Of a stretch of 64,000 nucleotides of DNA, positions 35,373 through 47,400 are shown piece after piece (the stretch's first letter is position 1; every line of letters starts with the position of its first letter). The notes below the pieces were generated by a model. The model worked only from the letters and a program-made list of their open reading frames with translations, did no database searches and had not been told where the DNA came from. A program made the position numbers and the translations under genes. This stretch comes from Cerrena zonata (taxonomy: Eukaryota > Basidiomycota > Agaricomycetes > Polyporales > Cerrenaceae), in assembly GCA_038087015.1 (NCBI GenBank), contig JASBNA010000070.1:124001-188000 (forward strand), given 5' to 3'.

Positions 35373-38300
35373 ATGGCTTCGCCTACCCCAGCGCACCTCT
35401 CTACACCGGTGCACTCACACCCGTTGCTGGCCGACGAAGGTTCGTCGAGAGGTCCGAGTCGCCGATCGCGTGGACACCAAGAGGACTTGACGAAATCCCC
35501 GACCTCCACTTACTTTACCCTGAAGGCTCAGCTTGATGGTTCTGCTCATGAGGGATCAAGACATACTGGTGCGAATTGGGACGGCAGTGTTCGTGGATAT
35601 GGTGAACGAAAGTCAGTAACTCTTGCTCGTGATATGAAGACTATATTCATCTCCATTGTAGCAGAAACAACAAACCTGCCCCGATCATCATTGTAGAGTC
35701 TGCTAGTGGCACTATCGTCACACCGCCTAGAACGGCATCTCATAACCTACACAACTTGTTCCTAGACCCATCTAGCAATGATGTTGCTTCTCAAATACTT
35801 GCAACGAAATGGCATGACTGTTCAGACGATGCTATTCAAACAACTATTTCCCGGCTTGATTACTCGAATTCACCTTCACACGCCTCGGCGCACCCCTATC
35901 ACACTGCTTTACGGGTTCTCTCGTCTACTATAGACAAATTATCGAAGGCGAGAACAGAACTCGAGGAAAGTAGAAGAGTCCTTCTGGAAAAGGAAGCAGC
36001 TCGACGCACGAGGGCTGAAGATTTAATGGGGGAATTGTTACCTTCAGAACGCGACGTTGCAAAACGTATCTTACAATCTCTTTTTCCGGATGACGTTGAG
36101 GAAGATCATCAGGTGCAAAGGAAGCACAGCATGGCGGTAGGTTACTGTTCACTACACGAGATTCAACACATGAGATTGATTTGGTGACAGTCCTTATCCG
36201 AGTCGTTGACAGAGGCTATACAAGATGAAGTCCCCATCTCGAGGAGCATTCCCAACAATGCGAACCCAATGCCGGTGCCCGAGACACCCCAAACCATAGC
36301 CACAATGACGACCAATGACGACGTTCCTGAGCTTTCAGAAGAGAATGGTAGCATTGCTAGTGCTAAGGAAATACCTGTTCTGTCGACCGATCGCCCTGAC
36401 TCTGTAAAGTCTGACCGATCAGGCCTGGGTGATTGGATGGGAACGTGGTGGAATAAGGGAAAACCTAAACATGGCCGTAGCGAAACTCTTTCTGTCGACA
36501 ATGATCCCATCATTCAAGGGACCAAGGACGATCAAGGCGACGCCAACAATGTGGCGGCACCTACCACGTTAGATGCACCGAATCGAACTGGTCGTAGACG
36601 GGCTGCCAGAAGTGTATTCGGCACATTGGGCTTCAACATCTTAAATCCAGGGAGCTCCAGTGCCCCCAAGAAACGTCGAATCCAGGCCTCTTCAACTAAC
36701 ACAGACACGCCTCCAGACTCGGGTGCTGCAACACCTACGACCCAAACACCATCAGGTGTAGTCTCTCTGAATGAAGAGAGCACTCCAAGCCTAACTGGCA
36801 AGACCGATGTATCCTCTTTACTAGGCTCAGTCAGCAGCCCGTACATGGACTCTCCAGCATCTACTGTATCTCGCGCGATAGTAGACGGTAAACCGCCGCA
36901 AGGAACATCATTACAAGCAGTGGTCCATGCCACTCGTCTGATGACGTCTGATCCATCTAGCGTCCTTACCGATCAGGGTCGCGAAACTAGTCCTGTCATC
37001 GCACAGATGGCATTTGAGCTAGTGCGCAATGCCCGTGAGGACGGTTTGGAACTCCGTGTACCGCGCCCGGTTAAGGAACGCAAGGAGAGACGACCAGCAC
37101 CTTTATCGCCTCCCGAGCCAAATGGTGTACTAACTAACGGTCCATTAAGTGCAAATGACCTCACGCCAACAGCCTCACGAATCAACAAAGCGACGCAGAA
37201 GCAATGGGCTCACAAATCGCGCAAACGCAGTGTCAATCTTCCCGCGTTTGCTTCTCCGTTGTTCGGATCCTTCATGGCTCAACAGCAGAAGGTTTTGGGG
37301 TCTGGTTCTGATCCTAGTCAAAGATCCTTAGAGGCATCTTCATCACCAACTTCGCAGCCCAACGCCAGTTCTACCGCATCCCAGCCTGCTGGCAAACCAC
37401 CTCAACAATCTGGCTCCGTCGCTCTCGAGTCTATCATCCCTGCAAATGCCAAACCTCCGACTCAATATCTCTCACGAACGTATACACCCTTGACGTCACG
37501 GGACTTTCATTTTTCCATTCCTCTACCTGATGCAAACTCCCCCATAGATGATGGCGGTGGGCACGATCTGATGACGGATCGCTTTGGGTTTATCTACGAA
37601 GTTTCGCAGTACGACTTCTTACTATTGCTTCGTGCAATGCAATGTGGAAACACAGCCCCAGCTTGCTTGACCGGGATTAAGATTGCTGATAGGAAAGAAG
37701 ATAACGTCTGGCCAGATGATGAACATGACAATGCAGGTGATGCTATAGAAATTGTCAAGGGTCCTTGTGACTGTGAAAGTGACGATGAAGCTGACTCTAT
37801 CAGTGTGAAGACGAGCAGTACTAGGCCCCCTTTCCGTACTCGTAAAACAGATGAACTGTCAACTACATCTCGAGGCGCTTCTCCTGCATCGTCGGGGAAG
37901 CTGAGGCAGCGTTCTTCTACGATCACCCCGGCTACGAAATCCCATCCTATAGTTCGACAGAATTCGAGTTCCGCCGTTCTTACTGTCACTTCCGATACTC
38001 CACGGCATGTTTGTACAAATACTATCCGGAACCTTCTCCTCCAGCTTATCGATATCCATGACCAACGACAGAAGACACAACGGAAAGAATGGGACATATT
38101 TGTAAACCAACGGAGTAAAGCAACTGCTTCTGCTAGGTCGTCTTCTTACGCGAATAAACCTGCGATGTCCTCGGGGGCAGCTGGTTTCCTGGGGCTTGGA
38201 ACCGCAGTAGCGGAGGAGGAGCTCGTTCATACTGAAGGACTAATCGGTTTCGCACAGCTGGGCTTATCCTCCAATCGTGATGAAAGGAAAGAGTTCGATC

Positions 38301-39277
38301 GCCTCGTTCGCACTGGTATCCCTTTGATTTACCGGCCTAAGGTCTGGATGGAGTGTAGTGGAGGACTAGAGATGAAAGAGCCCGGACTTTTCACCGACTT
38401 GCTTTCGACTGTTGACGCAGAAAGCAGTGTGCTCAAGGAGATCGAAAAAGATGTTGGACGAACGATGCCCCTGAATATCTTCTTCGGACGTACAGGCGCA
38501 GGAGTTAACAAGTTACGCAGGGTTTTGACTGCGTATAGCCGGTAAGATTTGCAGCGTTCATCTTGTCAATCAAAAAGGTTAATCATCTGCGCAGGCGGAA
38601 CCCTGCCATTGGATATTGTCAAGGAATGAATCTCGTCACTTCGACACTGCTATTGGTGTATGCTGACGAAGAAGACGCCTTCTGGGTGCTCTCTGCTATG
38701 ATTGAGAGGCTCTTGCCCGAAGATTTCTTCTCGCCATCGTTATTAAGCTCTCGGGCATGCCCGTTGGTCCTGCAAGATTATGTGCAAGAACAGATGTCGA
38801 AACTGCATGCCCATCTAACTGGGCTGGGCATTGATTTGCCTGCCATATGTTTCTCTTGGTTCCTATCTTTGTTCACAGACTGTTTACCCATTGAGGTATG
38901 GTTCCGGTCTCGCTCGCCGTCATTTTTGCCCTTGCTTATAATCGTTTCAGACCTTGTTTAGAGTCTGGGATGTGTTCATGGTGGACGGAATTGATGTCCT
39001 GTTCCGAATCGCGCTGGCTATTCTTCGCAGTAATGAGCAAGAGTTACTCGCCTGCGAATCTATACCAGCGGTCTATGTTGCCCTCGAAAGCTTGCCCAAT
39101 CGCATGTGGAAAGCGGACAAGCTTATCAAGGTATGTAATCACTACGAGCATTCTCAACGGAAACTAACAAATCATTGACATTCACAGAAGGAATTAGAGT
39201 TACGAACGACAATCGTACATCCTGACGTTCTCAAACGTCGAGATCACCACATCGCAGTTCTCAAGGACCTGACCTAA
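35373..39277 (+). CDS. TBC-domain Rab GTPase-activating protein
   Basis: Six exons: 35373-35611, 35662-36136, 36191-38541, 38595-38895, 38951-39130, 39188-39277; 1211 residues. The C-terminal 350 residues form a TBC domain. RTGIPLIYRPKVWMECSGG opens it; EIEKDVGRTMP carries the arginine finger (IxxDxxR) and NPAIGYCQGMN the glutamine finger (YxQ). They are followed by EDAFWVLSAMIERLLPEDFF and FLSLFTDCLP, RVWDVFMVDG. Both catalytic fingers are intact, so the protein should speed GTP hydrolysis by a Rab in vesicle traffic. Upstream are a predicted coiled coil (about residues 175-225, KARTELEESRRVLLEKEAAR) and a long Ser/Pro/Thr-rich region. The Rab target cannot be inferred. The start at 35373 (MASPTPAHLS) was preferred over an in-frame ATG at 35313. 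Confidence 0.88.
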
Positions 39278-39446
39278 ATGTATCACTTCTTTTTACTTTT
39301 CGGGACTTTCTTTGTTTATAGTTAACAGGATTCATAATTATTGGCATACCCCTCTCATTCATACAAGCTATCGATACGTACACGCTGTGTTACCTACTTT
39401 ACTGTACTATACATAGTTCGACTTTCATGTAGATAATAGACTACAG

Positions 39447-41481
39447 TCAGGAAGCATTAGAACCAAATGTGGCCTCCGCACGTTCGATCCAAAATTCACC
39501 CTTCAAGGCTTTGACATCCCACTCAGCTAATAACGTAGTCTCCTCACCAGCTGGGATATCAAGGATCCATTCGTACTTCCCTTCGGTTTCCCCTCCTTTG
39601 CCATTAGGGAGACTGCTCCATCGTATTTTGCGTTTGGACTTGCTACCATCTCGAACCTCGATCTCTTCATTTTCAGCTGCATCTGCAAGACCCTTTGGCT
39701 GTCGCAAGATGACCTTCCAGTCCTTGCTGTCGTCGCCTAGTGGTAAAGCATCCTTGAATATAAGTTGGTTGACCGGAGTAGAACGCTTGTTCTTGATGAC
39801 CATGCGGGTTGTATAGGTAGTTACGGATGATTCGAATCCTCCGAATCTCCTCGCTTCCCCCGTGGTCGTCTTGGTTGTGCGCTCGTATGACACTCCGATT
39901 GAGGGATCTGCCCCGAGAGTACATTCGAAAGTTTCGTTGGCTTCAATGTCCTACATTAAACGACAACTCATATCAATGAAAGTTATTCTTGATTAGAACC
40001 TGACAACATACCGAAATAGATGCTGTGGAGACATAACTATCATCGAGGAAGACTCTCACAATCCCAGCCAAGAGACGATAAGCGCTAGCATTCTTCACCT
40101 TGCACTGCAAATAAACATCTGCTTTCAGGCGAGGAACAGAAACACGTGTGATATCCGCCTCTACATCAAAGGAGGTTATAGAGACAACATGCTCCTCGCC
40201 ATCACTGGGCACATTCACAGTACCCTGGACAGCATATGTTTCGGATATCGAGTTTGTCCGTATAGTTGCAGTACTTTCCGTTAGAGCGACTGCAGTAGCT
40301 GGATTTGTTGCACCGATTGCTTGATTCGGTTGACTCTGATTGGTAGTGGTTTGGCCGAATAACGACTGAGTCGGGGCCGGAGCCTCAGATTGAGGTTGGG
40401 GTTGAGTACTAGTACTACCGAATAATGATGTGCTGGGAGCGGCCGTAGGAGCACCAAACAAGCCACTGCCAACTGGAGGCACGAAGAGACCTCCACTCGT
40501 TGAGGTGCGGGTGAAAAGAGATCGCGGTGGCTGTTGCGGTACAGAAGTAGTGAAAAATGCATTTGACGAGATTTTGTAAGTAGGAAGTGTGGGAACGGTC
40601 ATGTTGGTCAATGCAGAAGCGGAACTGAGAGTCAACTCGGCATCTGACCAGTCTTCTCCAGTACTTTGGGTCACCTTCGCGCGATAGCTGATCTTAACAG
40701 ACTTGGGATCGTCGAGAGATGCATGAAGATCATAGACCGGCTTCCATGTTGCGTCGTGAACAACTACACGTTAGAGAATCAGTACCGCATAAGGTATAGT
40801 GTCTGGATTACGCCACATACCATAACGAAGTCGTAAAGTGATCTTACAAGCCTGCTCTGCATGGAGTTGTATAGCCACTTTACTTTCAGCGATCCCTTTA
40901 TTGACCTTCGCCTCTTTCTTGGCATTTTCCAACGCGCGATGTGCCTCCCCAATAGGCTTCTCAAACTCCAAAATCGTACTCAGGGTGCTCATCTGTTTCT
41001 CCCTAAACACCTCGAGGAACTTGAACATCTCCTCGACAGGGACATTTGTATGCTCCATGGACTTAGCATAGCTTCTGAGGATCTGGAGTTCTTCGACTAG
41101 AACACCTTGTTGAGCTACAAGGTGCTTACTGTTCCTTTCCAAAACTTGCTGGAGGATAACAGAATCGTTGGTATCCCCGTCTCCTGCAGAACCAATAGTT
41201 GTCACAATATCAGACAGACGAGCGGCCCCGCCCATGCCTGACACTCTGACAGATTGTTTCTGCAAGGAGTTCGAAAGATGGGATACTACGATCGTATTCT
41301 CTCCGACCTATACATGGCACTGGTCAATATCGCCTCGCCAAGTTCTTTCAGAGGCAAAACTACTCACTTCGAGGTCCACCGAGAATGCCCTACTTACATC
41401 CGCCTTACCAGACTTGTATACGGTAACGCTCTTTACAGGCTGCTTCCTCGCATCGATTTCCAGATGTTTAGTCGTTGTCAT
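39447..41481 (-). CDS. MuiA-family protein (DUF4140/DUF4139) with FG-rich insert
   Basis: Four exons: 41368-41481, 40821-41307, 40012-40763, 39447-39950; 618 residues. The N-terminal DUF4140 shows KSVTVYKSGKADVSRAFSVD and ENTIVVSHLSNSL, then a coiled coil (about residues 85-160). The C-terminal DUF4139 contains VHDATWKPVYDLHAS, VKISYRAKVTQSTGEDWSDA, LTLSSAS, VPRLKADVYLQCKVKN and the final IPAGEETTLLAEWDVKALKG. The family is named after a bacterial mucoidy inhibitor; its biochemical role in fungi is unknown. Between the two halves (about residues 260-350) is a Gln/Thr/Ser-rich segment with GLFGAP, SLFGST and SLFGQT, resembling nucleoporin FG repeats. The gene converges on the TBC gene, 169 bases away. 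Confidence 0.88.
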
Positions 41482-41798
41482 ATCAATACGTTGGGGATTA
41501 TAACAATAGTGAGAAGTGTAGGATGAGAGTACAAAGCAAAGTCAAGATGCGAGTGGCGTATAGTAGTGTCTCCGGTATTTATATATCGTTGTCTGATGCC
41601 ATCGAGTCAAGGTGCCAATTAAGGCGATGATATCGAAGCCATCTGTCCTTGTACTTGTCATGTGCAATTGGAGGCGGTGCAACCTGTCAAGCACGTTGAG
41701 ATCAGAGATGTCAGCTGGTTACTCCGCGATATATCGAATAAGGAATCTATATGTTAGCAAATAATACATGGGTTTTACACTGGTTGTTTCCAGTCGGT
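41482..41798. other. Upstream region of the MuiA-family gene
   Basis: Short region between the MuiA-family start and the KAPA synthase stop. A TATA-like ATATATAAATACC (minus strand, around 41576-41588) lies about 100 bases before the ATG. Confidence 0.45.
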
Positions 41799-43244
41799 CT
41801 ATAACTTTGCGATGGGTCCTACCAATTGCATCTTTTGCTCCTGACGATTGTCGGCCACCTTCTGCATTTCCCCTCTCGCCCACTCTACCATCGTCATCGC
41901 CAGTGCATACACTTCTTCGCGCGAGTTTCCCGCATGCAAACAAACTCTCACTCGATCTTTACCCTTCGGGACGGTTGGCCACGTAATTGGACGGGCGTTC
42001 ATACCCTTGGAGCGTAAGAACGCTGATAAAGGTCTTGGGCGCGACGTGAAGACTGGGATGATGGGTGTTGGCAAATGGGAGAGTGATGGCGACAGGGTGG
42101 GCGAATCCGGTGGGGGCGTGGTAAGATGGGAGGGGAGACTGAGAAGGTTGTTTGGAATCGAATACGTGTGGAGGTGCGTATGTAGGGTGGTGCTGAAAAG
42201 AGTGGAAAGATCTAGTAGACCGGCCGCAAGCTACACCATATGAAATTAATAAGATGGATATAAGTAGGTGCTAAGCCCAAAAGTTGACATACCTTTTTGG
42301 CAGTACCGTCTTCGAGTAAATCGAAAGAGCAGTCAACAGAAACGATATTAGCGTAGCTGAGTGAAGTTGTGTAAATGAGGGATCTAGCATAATTCAAGAG
42401 ATAGTCCCTAATGAGCTCGGTTGTAAGAATTACAGCTGACAATGACCGGTTCAGCATCTTGACAGGATCAATTTCAACAGGGCTTACCTCCAGATCCGGC
42501 AAGAGCTTTCCCAAATGTGTGCAAACGAGCAAGCACTCTTCGTTCTAACCCCAGCAAAGCAACGATCCCCTTCCCTTGGGGACCATAAACACCGGTTGCA
42601 TGTGCTTCATCGACGACAAGATATCCATTTCCTTTCGGGAAAAGCGTCTCCAGCATCTCGACCATTTGCACTAGAGGTGCAACAGTGCCATCCATGCTAT
42701 ATAGACTCTCTACAGCCAAAAAAAGACTTTGTTCGCCTGAGAGTAGTCCTGGACGTTCTCTGAGTAACTGTAAGAGCAACTCTCCGAATGCATTGAGGGA
42801 ATTGTGTGCGAAAGGGAAAGTAGAATCTCTTGCTCGAGAAGCACGGAAGCCATCGTGAACGGATGCGTGGATGTACTCGTCGTATACGATGACGTCCCCA
42901 GATTGGGGGACACAAGAGAAGAATCCAACATTGGCATCGAAACCAGAGTTGAATAGGAGTGCTTTTGGTGAACCAAAGAATGTCGCTAGACGTGCTTCAA
43001 GAGCGTGATGTCCTTCGCCATTTACGAGCAGTCTACTTCCTCCAGACCCAAGTACGCTGGGTGCAGTCTGCAACTTCTGCAAGAACCGTGAACGAAGATC
43101 CTGGGAGGTTGCCAATGACAGATAGTCGTTCGTATGGAAGTCGACAAGATCTTCATCGCTTTTCGGGTCCGAAAGTCTTCGTCGAATTTGTCTTTCTTCT
43201 CGAGACTTTAATGCGGCCGCCAACTTGACATCGAGGGTAGGCAT
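41799..43244 (-). CDS. bioF: 8-amino-7-oxononanoate (KAPA) synthase
   Basis: Three exons: 42488-43244, 42293-42435, 41799-42230; 443 residues from MPTLDVKL. This PLP enzyme condenses pimeloyl-CoA (or -ACP) with alanine to KAPA, the first ring-forming step of biotin synthesis. Motifs seen: VDFHTNDYLSLA, SVLGSGGSRLLVNGEGHHAL, FNSGFDANVGFF, VYDEYIHASVHDG, ESLYSMDGTVAP, DEAHATGVYGPQGKG, and the PLP-binding lysine in LHTFGKALAGSGA. Related acyl-CoA:amino acid transferases (e.g. 2-amino-3-ketobutyrate ligase) share these, but the overall pattern fits KAPA synthase. The protein ends in AKL, a type-1 peroxisomal targeting signal. An in-frame ATG at 43415 would add 57 residues; the shorter start matches the usual family N-terminus. 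No other biotin gene is adjacent. Confidence 0.88.
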
Positions 43245-43774
43245 AGCTGGTGGTGGGTGACTGGACCTTTGTGGTTTAGGGAGAGGGGGAAGTCCGGCAT
43301 CTTCATCGTACTTTACCTCAAATCCGACTCCCCAAAAAACCGTTGAGTGGTAAGAGGCTTGGAAATGTATTTCGGGCTTAGATCGGTCGCTAACAGCCTC
43401 GCTAACCTGCCCCAAGTCCGATTCTCCTTTCGCACTCCAGTGGAATTGCGCCGATCGTACTTGCCATTATTATCGTCCTTACATAAATGCGTTGGGGAGT
43501 TTCAGCAAACAGTGATGCTGCCATTATCTCGACAGTATTTATCAAGTTGTAATTCTACTTAGTAGTAATTCTTAGCTTTATTTAGGTCCATAATAGACGT
43601 GTTCCTTATTTGTGTAGCAACAAAATAGAGGTAATTATAGACAGACGCCCGATATCAATACTCTTTCCACCGGTTTCCATGCTCTGATCACTTCAAGTGC
43701 ATCATCGTCACCACCACTAACCGGAACCTTCAACCTCAACCTTCTTTGCATTCCTCACATAAAGCTCAATAAAC
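43245..43774. other. Divergent promoter region of bioF and the small membrane-protein gene
   Basis: This shared upstream region contains an in-frame N-terminal extension of the KAPA synthase ORF up to 43415, whose use is uncertain. The rest is AT-rich with no further gene. Confidence 0.5.
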
Positions 43775-44155
43775 ATGTCTTCAGAGAAGGCCGATAAAAC
43801 GACTCGTCCGGAACCCACCAGTGACATAAACGTCCTACACCAGAGGCTGCGGGAAGACCCACGCTTCAACCCACCCACTCCTTCAGTCTGGAAACGCATT
43901 TCACTCATCATCATCGTCCTTGTTCTCTTCTGGGTTGCCTATTCTATCAAACTTCAAAAGCCCGAACCTAAGGCTCCAGTGGTTCATGCTAACAGGTAAC
44001 ATAGCAGTCATGTACCAAGGGATCGGGACCATTGAACATTTCTTGTTAGGTACTCCAAGGACTATAAGTTCAGACCAGCTGCTAGTCCTATTATCACGGA
44101 GAGGCTGAAAGACGGCAGGACCAGGGTGCGAGGTGCTCAGCCCACCTTCCGTTAA
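43775..44155 (+). CDS. Small single-pass membrane protein, unknown function
   Basis: Two exons, 43775-43995 and 44050-44155, joined at GTAACA..TTGTTAG; 108 residues. The N-terminal 40 residues are hydrophilic (INVLHQRLREDPRFNPPTPS). One clear helix follows (ISLIIIVLVLFWVAYSI), then a basic tail (KDYKFRPAASPIITERLKDG, ending GAQPTFR). I do not recognise the family. The size and single helix resemble small ER or mitochondrial inner-membrane assembly proteins, but that is only a resemblance. Phase is kept across the intron (AG|G), which supports a real gene. Confidence 0.7.
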
Positions 44156-44470
44156 GAGCGATGTATGTCATCGACAGTATTCTCTCCAGTTGTACTAAAC
44201 TAATCTCATTGCGGTCTTGAACTAACAGGTGTTCAGATATTTTTATACGGATTTGCTATTTTCTATGGACTATTTCGGACGATCTCTTCTATTAATCATT
44301 CATTCGTTTGTACTTCACATCTGGTGATGTTTCAACATGTTGCTGTTGCTTTCAAATTCCGAACCCAGCTGCCTCGCACTCGATACCCATAGGGCTTTTG
44401 GCTCTAGTCAAGAGTTGAAATGTTATTACAGCACATCCTATTGATACACTTGAAAGCAGGTTCTCAAATA
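44156..44470. other. Convergent intergenic region
   Basis: 3' regions of the small membrane-protein gene and the TFIIIC subunit. Nothing else is seen. Confidence 0.6.
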
Positions 44471-47400
44471 CTACAAAGAAAGCCAACGACGGTACAGACT
44501 CTGGGCTAAAGGAGTAGCCCCGGTCGTCACGTAAATTAAAGATAAGTTATAAGCCGCCTCACGAGCCACCCCAGAATCCGCCTACAAGTGTTTTCCAGTC
44601 AATAATCTGGTATACACACTGAGAGATTCGTCAGTAGTTTTACGCACCTCGCTATTTGTCTTTAGCCTCTCCTCCACGATCTCCAGTGTCCGTTCGTAGT
44701 GTCGAATGGCCAGGGAATAAAGACCTGGCTAACTGTCAATTTATATGCATACAGGAATTGCGTATGTACATACCCAGCTGGTGGAAAGCTCGACCAAAGT
44801 TGTATTCAACCTCATCCATCATACCATCGTCCTCACCTCGCAATGCTTTATATTGGGTAAGGAAGCCCATGCTCTGAGTAATGAGGTGATGTCTATTATC
44901 CGCCTGACGTTGCATAGCTCTTCCGATAGATGCAATAGCTAGACAAAGACAGACAAGTGGATCTTCCGGACAATAGTCATATGCATGCAAGAGGTAGACT
45001 GAACCACCAAAAAGAATTAGTATCTGTTATCCATCCATCATCGACAACTCAGTACGCACATATGGCACTTTGGTAGCTCCTCGCAGCAAGACAAATCTGC
45101 CCATAAATTGCAACGAGAACCGGATTATCCTTCGTCGGCAATTTAATCCGTGCAGAAGGCAGTGTCGTCGACGCCCCCGTTACTAACTCCGGAGCAGCAG
45201 TAACCTCGGCGTCGTCCTCGTCCTCATCATCCTTAGATGACGCGTTGGCTGTAGCATATCTCTTTGAGACTGGGTTCCAACGCAATGACCCAGGGTTCTT
45301 CAATGCCGTTGCATGACTTCGCAGTTCACGCAACATATGTTTAGAAAGAGTGGAATAGAGGAATCCGTCAGTAGCTCGAAGTCCACTTCCCAAGGAGGCG
45401 AGCATGATTCGGAAAGGCTCGTTGTTATATTGGTGAGTGTTGACTAGTTGTCGCGAGTATTTGATGATTTCTTCTGGTCTGTCGGCGATAACGGCACAGG
45501 CTAGATATCAATAAGGGATCGTGTCAGAGGGGTTAGCCTGTGGGAGAGGGAATTGCTTACTGATAATTGACAGTCGGATGGTGTCTTGGATATTGGGCTT
45601 CTGGAAAGGATTTGAATAGGAAACATGCTTCAAGATCTCGAATCCCATATCGAAATCCCCTCGTTTCGTAAGCACAAAGGCATACTATTTGGTGTCAGAG
45701 GAAAGTAGTACATAGTCAGTATGATTGAAATGGAACTTCATACATATACCACCCACCTGCATGAATAGTCTGAGCCAATCCTCAAACTTTACCGTTCGGA
45801 AAGAGTCGACGTCACCTGAACTTGAACTGGAACCCTCGGTTCTACGACCTGCAAGCAAAAGTCAGACCTGAATGTCAGAGAAACGTATCGATTACCCGCC
45901 TAGTTCAAGCTGAAGACGAGAAGCCATATCATTCTCGGTAGCTTCATCGGTTTTCTTCCTCTTCGACCGTGGAAACATGCCCCTGAATCCAGGATGCTTC
46001 ACTTCCCATTAGTTGCGTCCACTAGAAATGTCACAACGAAAGTGAGGAACTTTACCTTAGAAGTTAAGAACAAATTCCTCGTCTCTCGATATATCTCGAC
46101 CAATTTCTCCGCTTCCACTAACCACTCTCTGACCGCATCCTCCTCATTCTGAAGCATCTTACTCCACAATTCCTTCAAACGATGATAACCCTGTTTCACT
46201 TCCTGTTCTTTCTGTGTCTCTAGTTCGCGAAGCTGTTGGGCATTCAATTTCTGGGCCTTTTGTATTCCGACTTTCCGCTTTCCGGCCTTTTCTTCAAATA
46301 GAGAAGTACTCGCTGGATCTGCTTGAGGCGCCCCATCTTTGTCTTGTCGCTGTCCAGGTTTTCGTCTTCGTGCATCAATAACTATCAAATGTTCAGCATC
46401 GTAATAGGTTTGTCCCGAAAGCACTTAGTTTACCTTGCATTACAAGGTCTAATGCTTTCCGTGGTTCACCTAAGATTTCGTAAACTTCCGCTAGCTTCAT
46501 CTTGGCTTCGTTGTGTGTAGAGTCCGCGGAAATTACTACATCCGTCCCTCATTAGCCCATTCATAGGTGCGAGCGCAAAGGAAATTACCATGTTCATAAA
46601 CCTCTGCGGATTCTTTGAGGTCCCCTACCATTCGTCGACATGCTGCAGCCTGCATGAGTACGTAAAGGCTACTGGTCTACAAGTCGCTTTTCAGAACGTT
46701 CAATAATGGCAGAAGAACGCTGTAAATACCTCTGTATCACCACCAAGGATCTCGTAGATCTGTCCAGCTTCAGCGTACATTTCGTTGTCGAAGTATGCAT
46801 CTCCTATTTCAGCGAATAACGGTGCGTATTCGTGGACATTTTGGGATAGGATTATTTTTGCATGATTCTGCATGGCGATGTTATAGGGAAGAAGATTTCA
46901 AGGATGAGATATAATGACTAACCTTGCCCTCTGTGATATCCCCCCTTTTAATCCTCGCAATTGCCAGTCTATGCCGAGCATTCACATCCAAAGGATACAT
47001 CCCAGCCGCAACTTGACCTTCGGACATACTTCTCTCAACCTTCATATCTGCGACGTCGAACTCCCTATCATCTTCAACTTTATCCCAGAGCACTTGTGAC
47101 CCTCGGCCTTGTAGCCATCTGCAGCCTTGTTTGATAGTGGCAATCGCCTTTCCGTGTTCACCAAGGGTATTGTATAGATCGCCAAGGACAAGAATTTCCA
47201 TAAGCCCGAAACCACCGCCCGGAACTTCCTCACCAGTCTCATTAACAGCGGAGCCTGTGGTAAAGTTCTTTTGGTAGTGTTCGAAGGCTGCTTGGTATAG
47301 AGTGGAGCAGAGCTCGAGCTCGTTGCTTTCTATGAGAATCGGTCGGAGCTCGTCCAGAACGGTCAAGTCGTGGGGGAGATGTTTGAGGATGGCTAATAAT

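Noticed and set aside
43245..43415. 57-residue N-terminal extension of KAPA synthase
   Set aside because: Open and in frame, but the family normally begins close to MPTLD..LA.AL, so the shorter start was preferred; the extension cannot be excluded.
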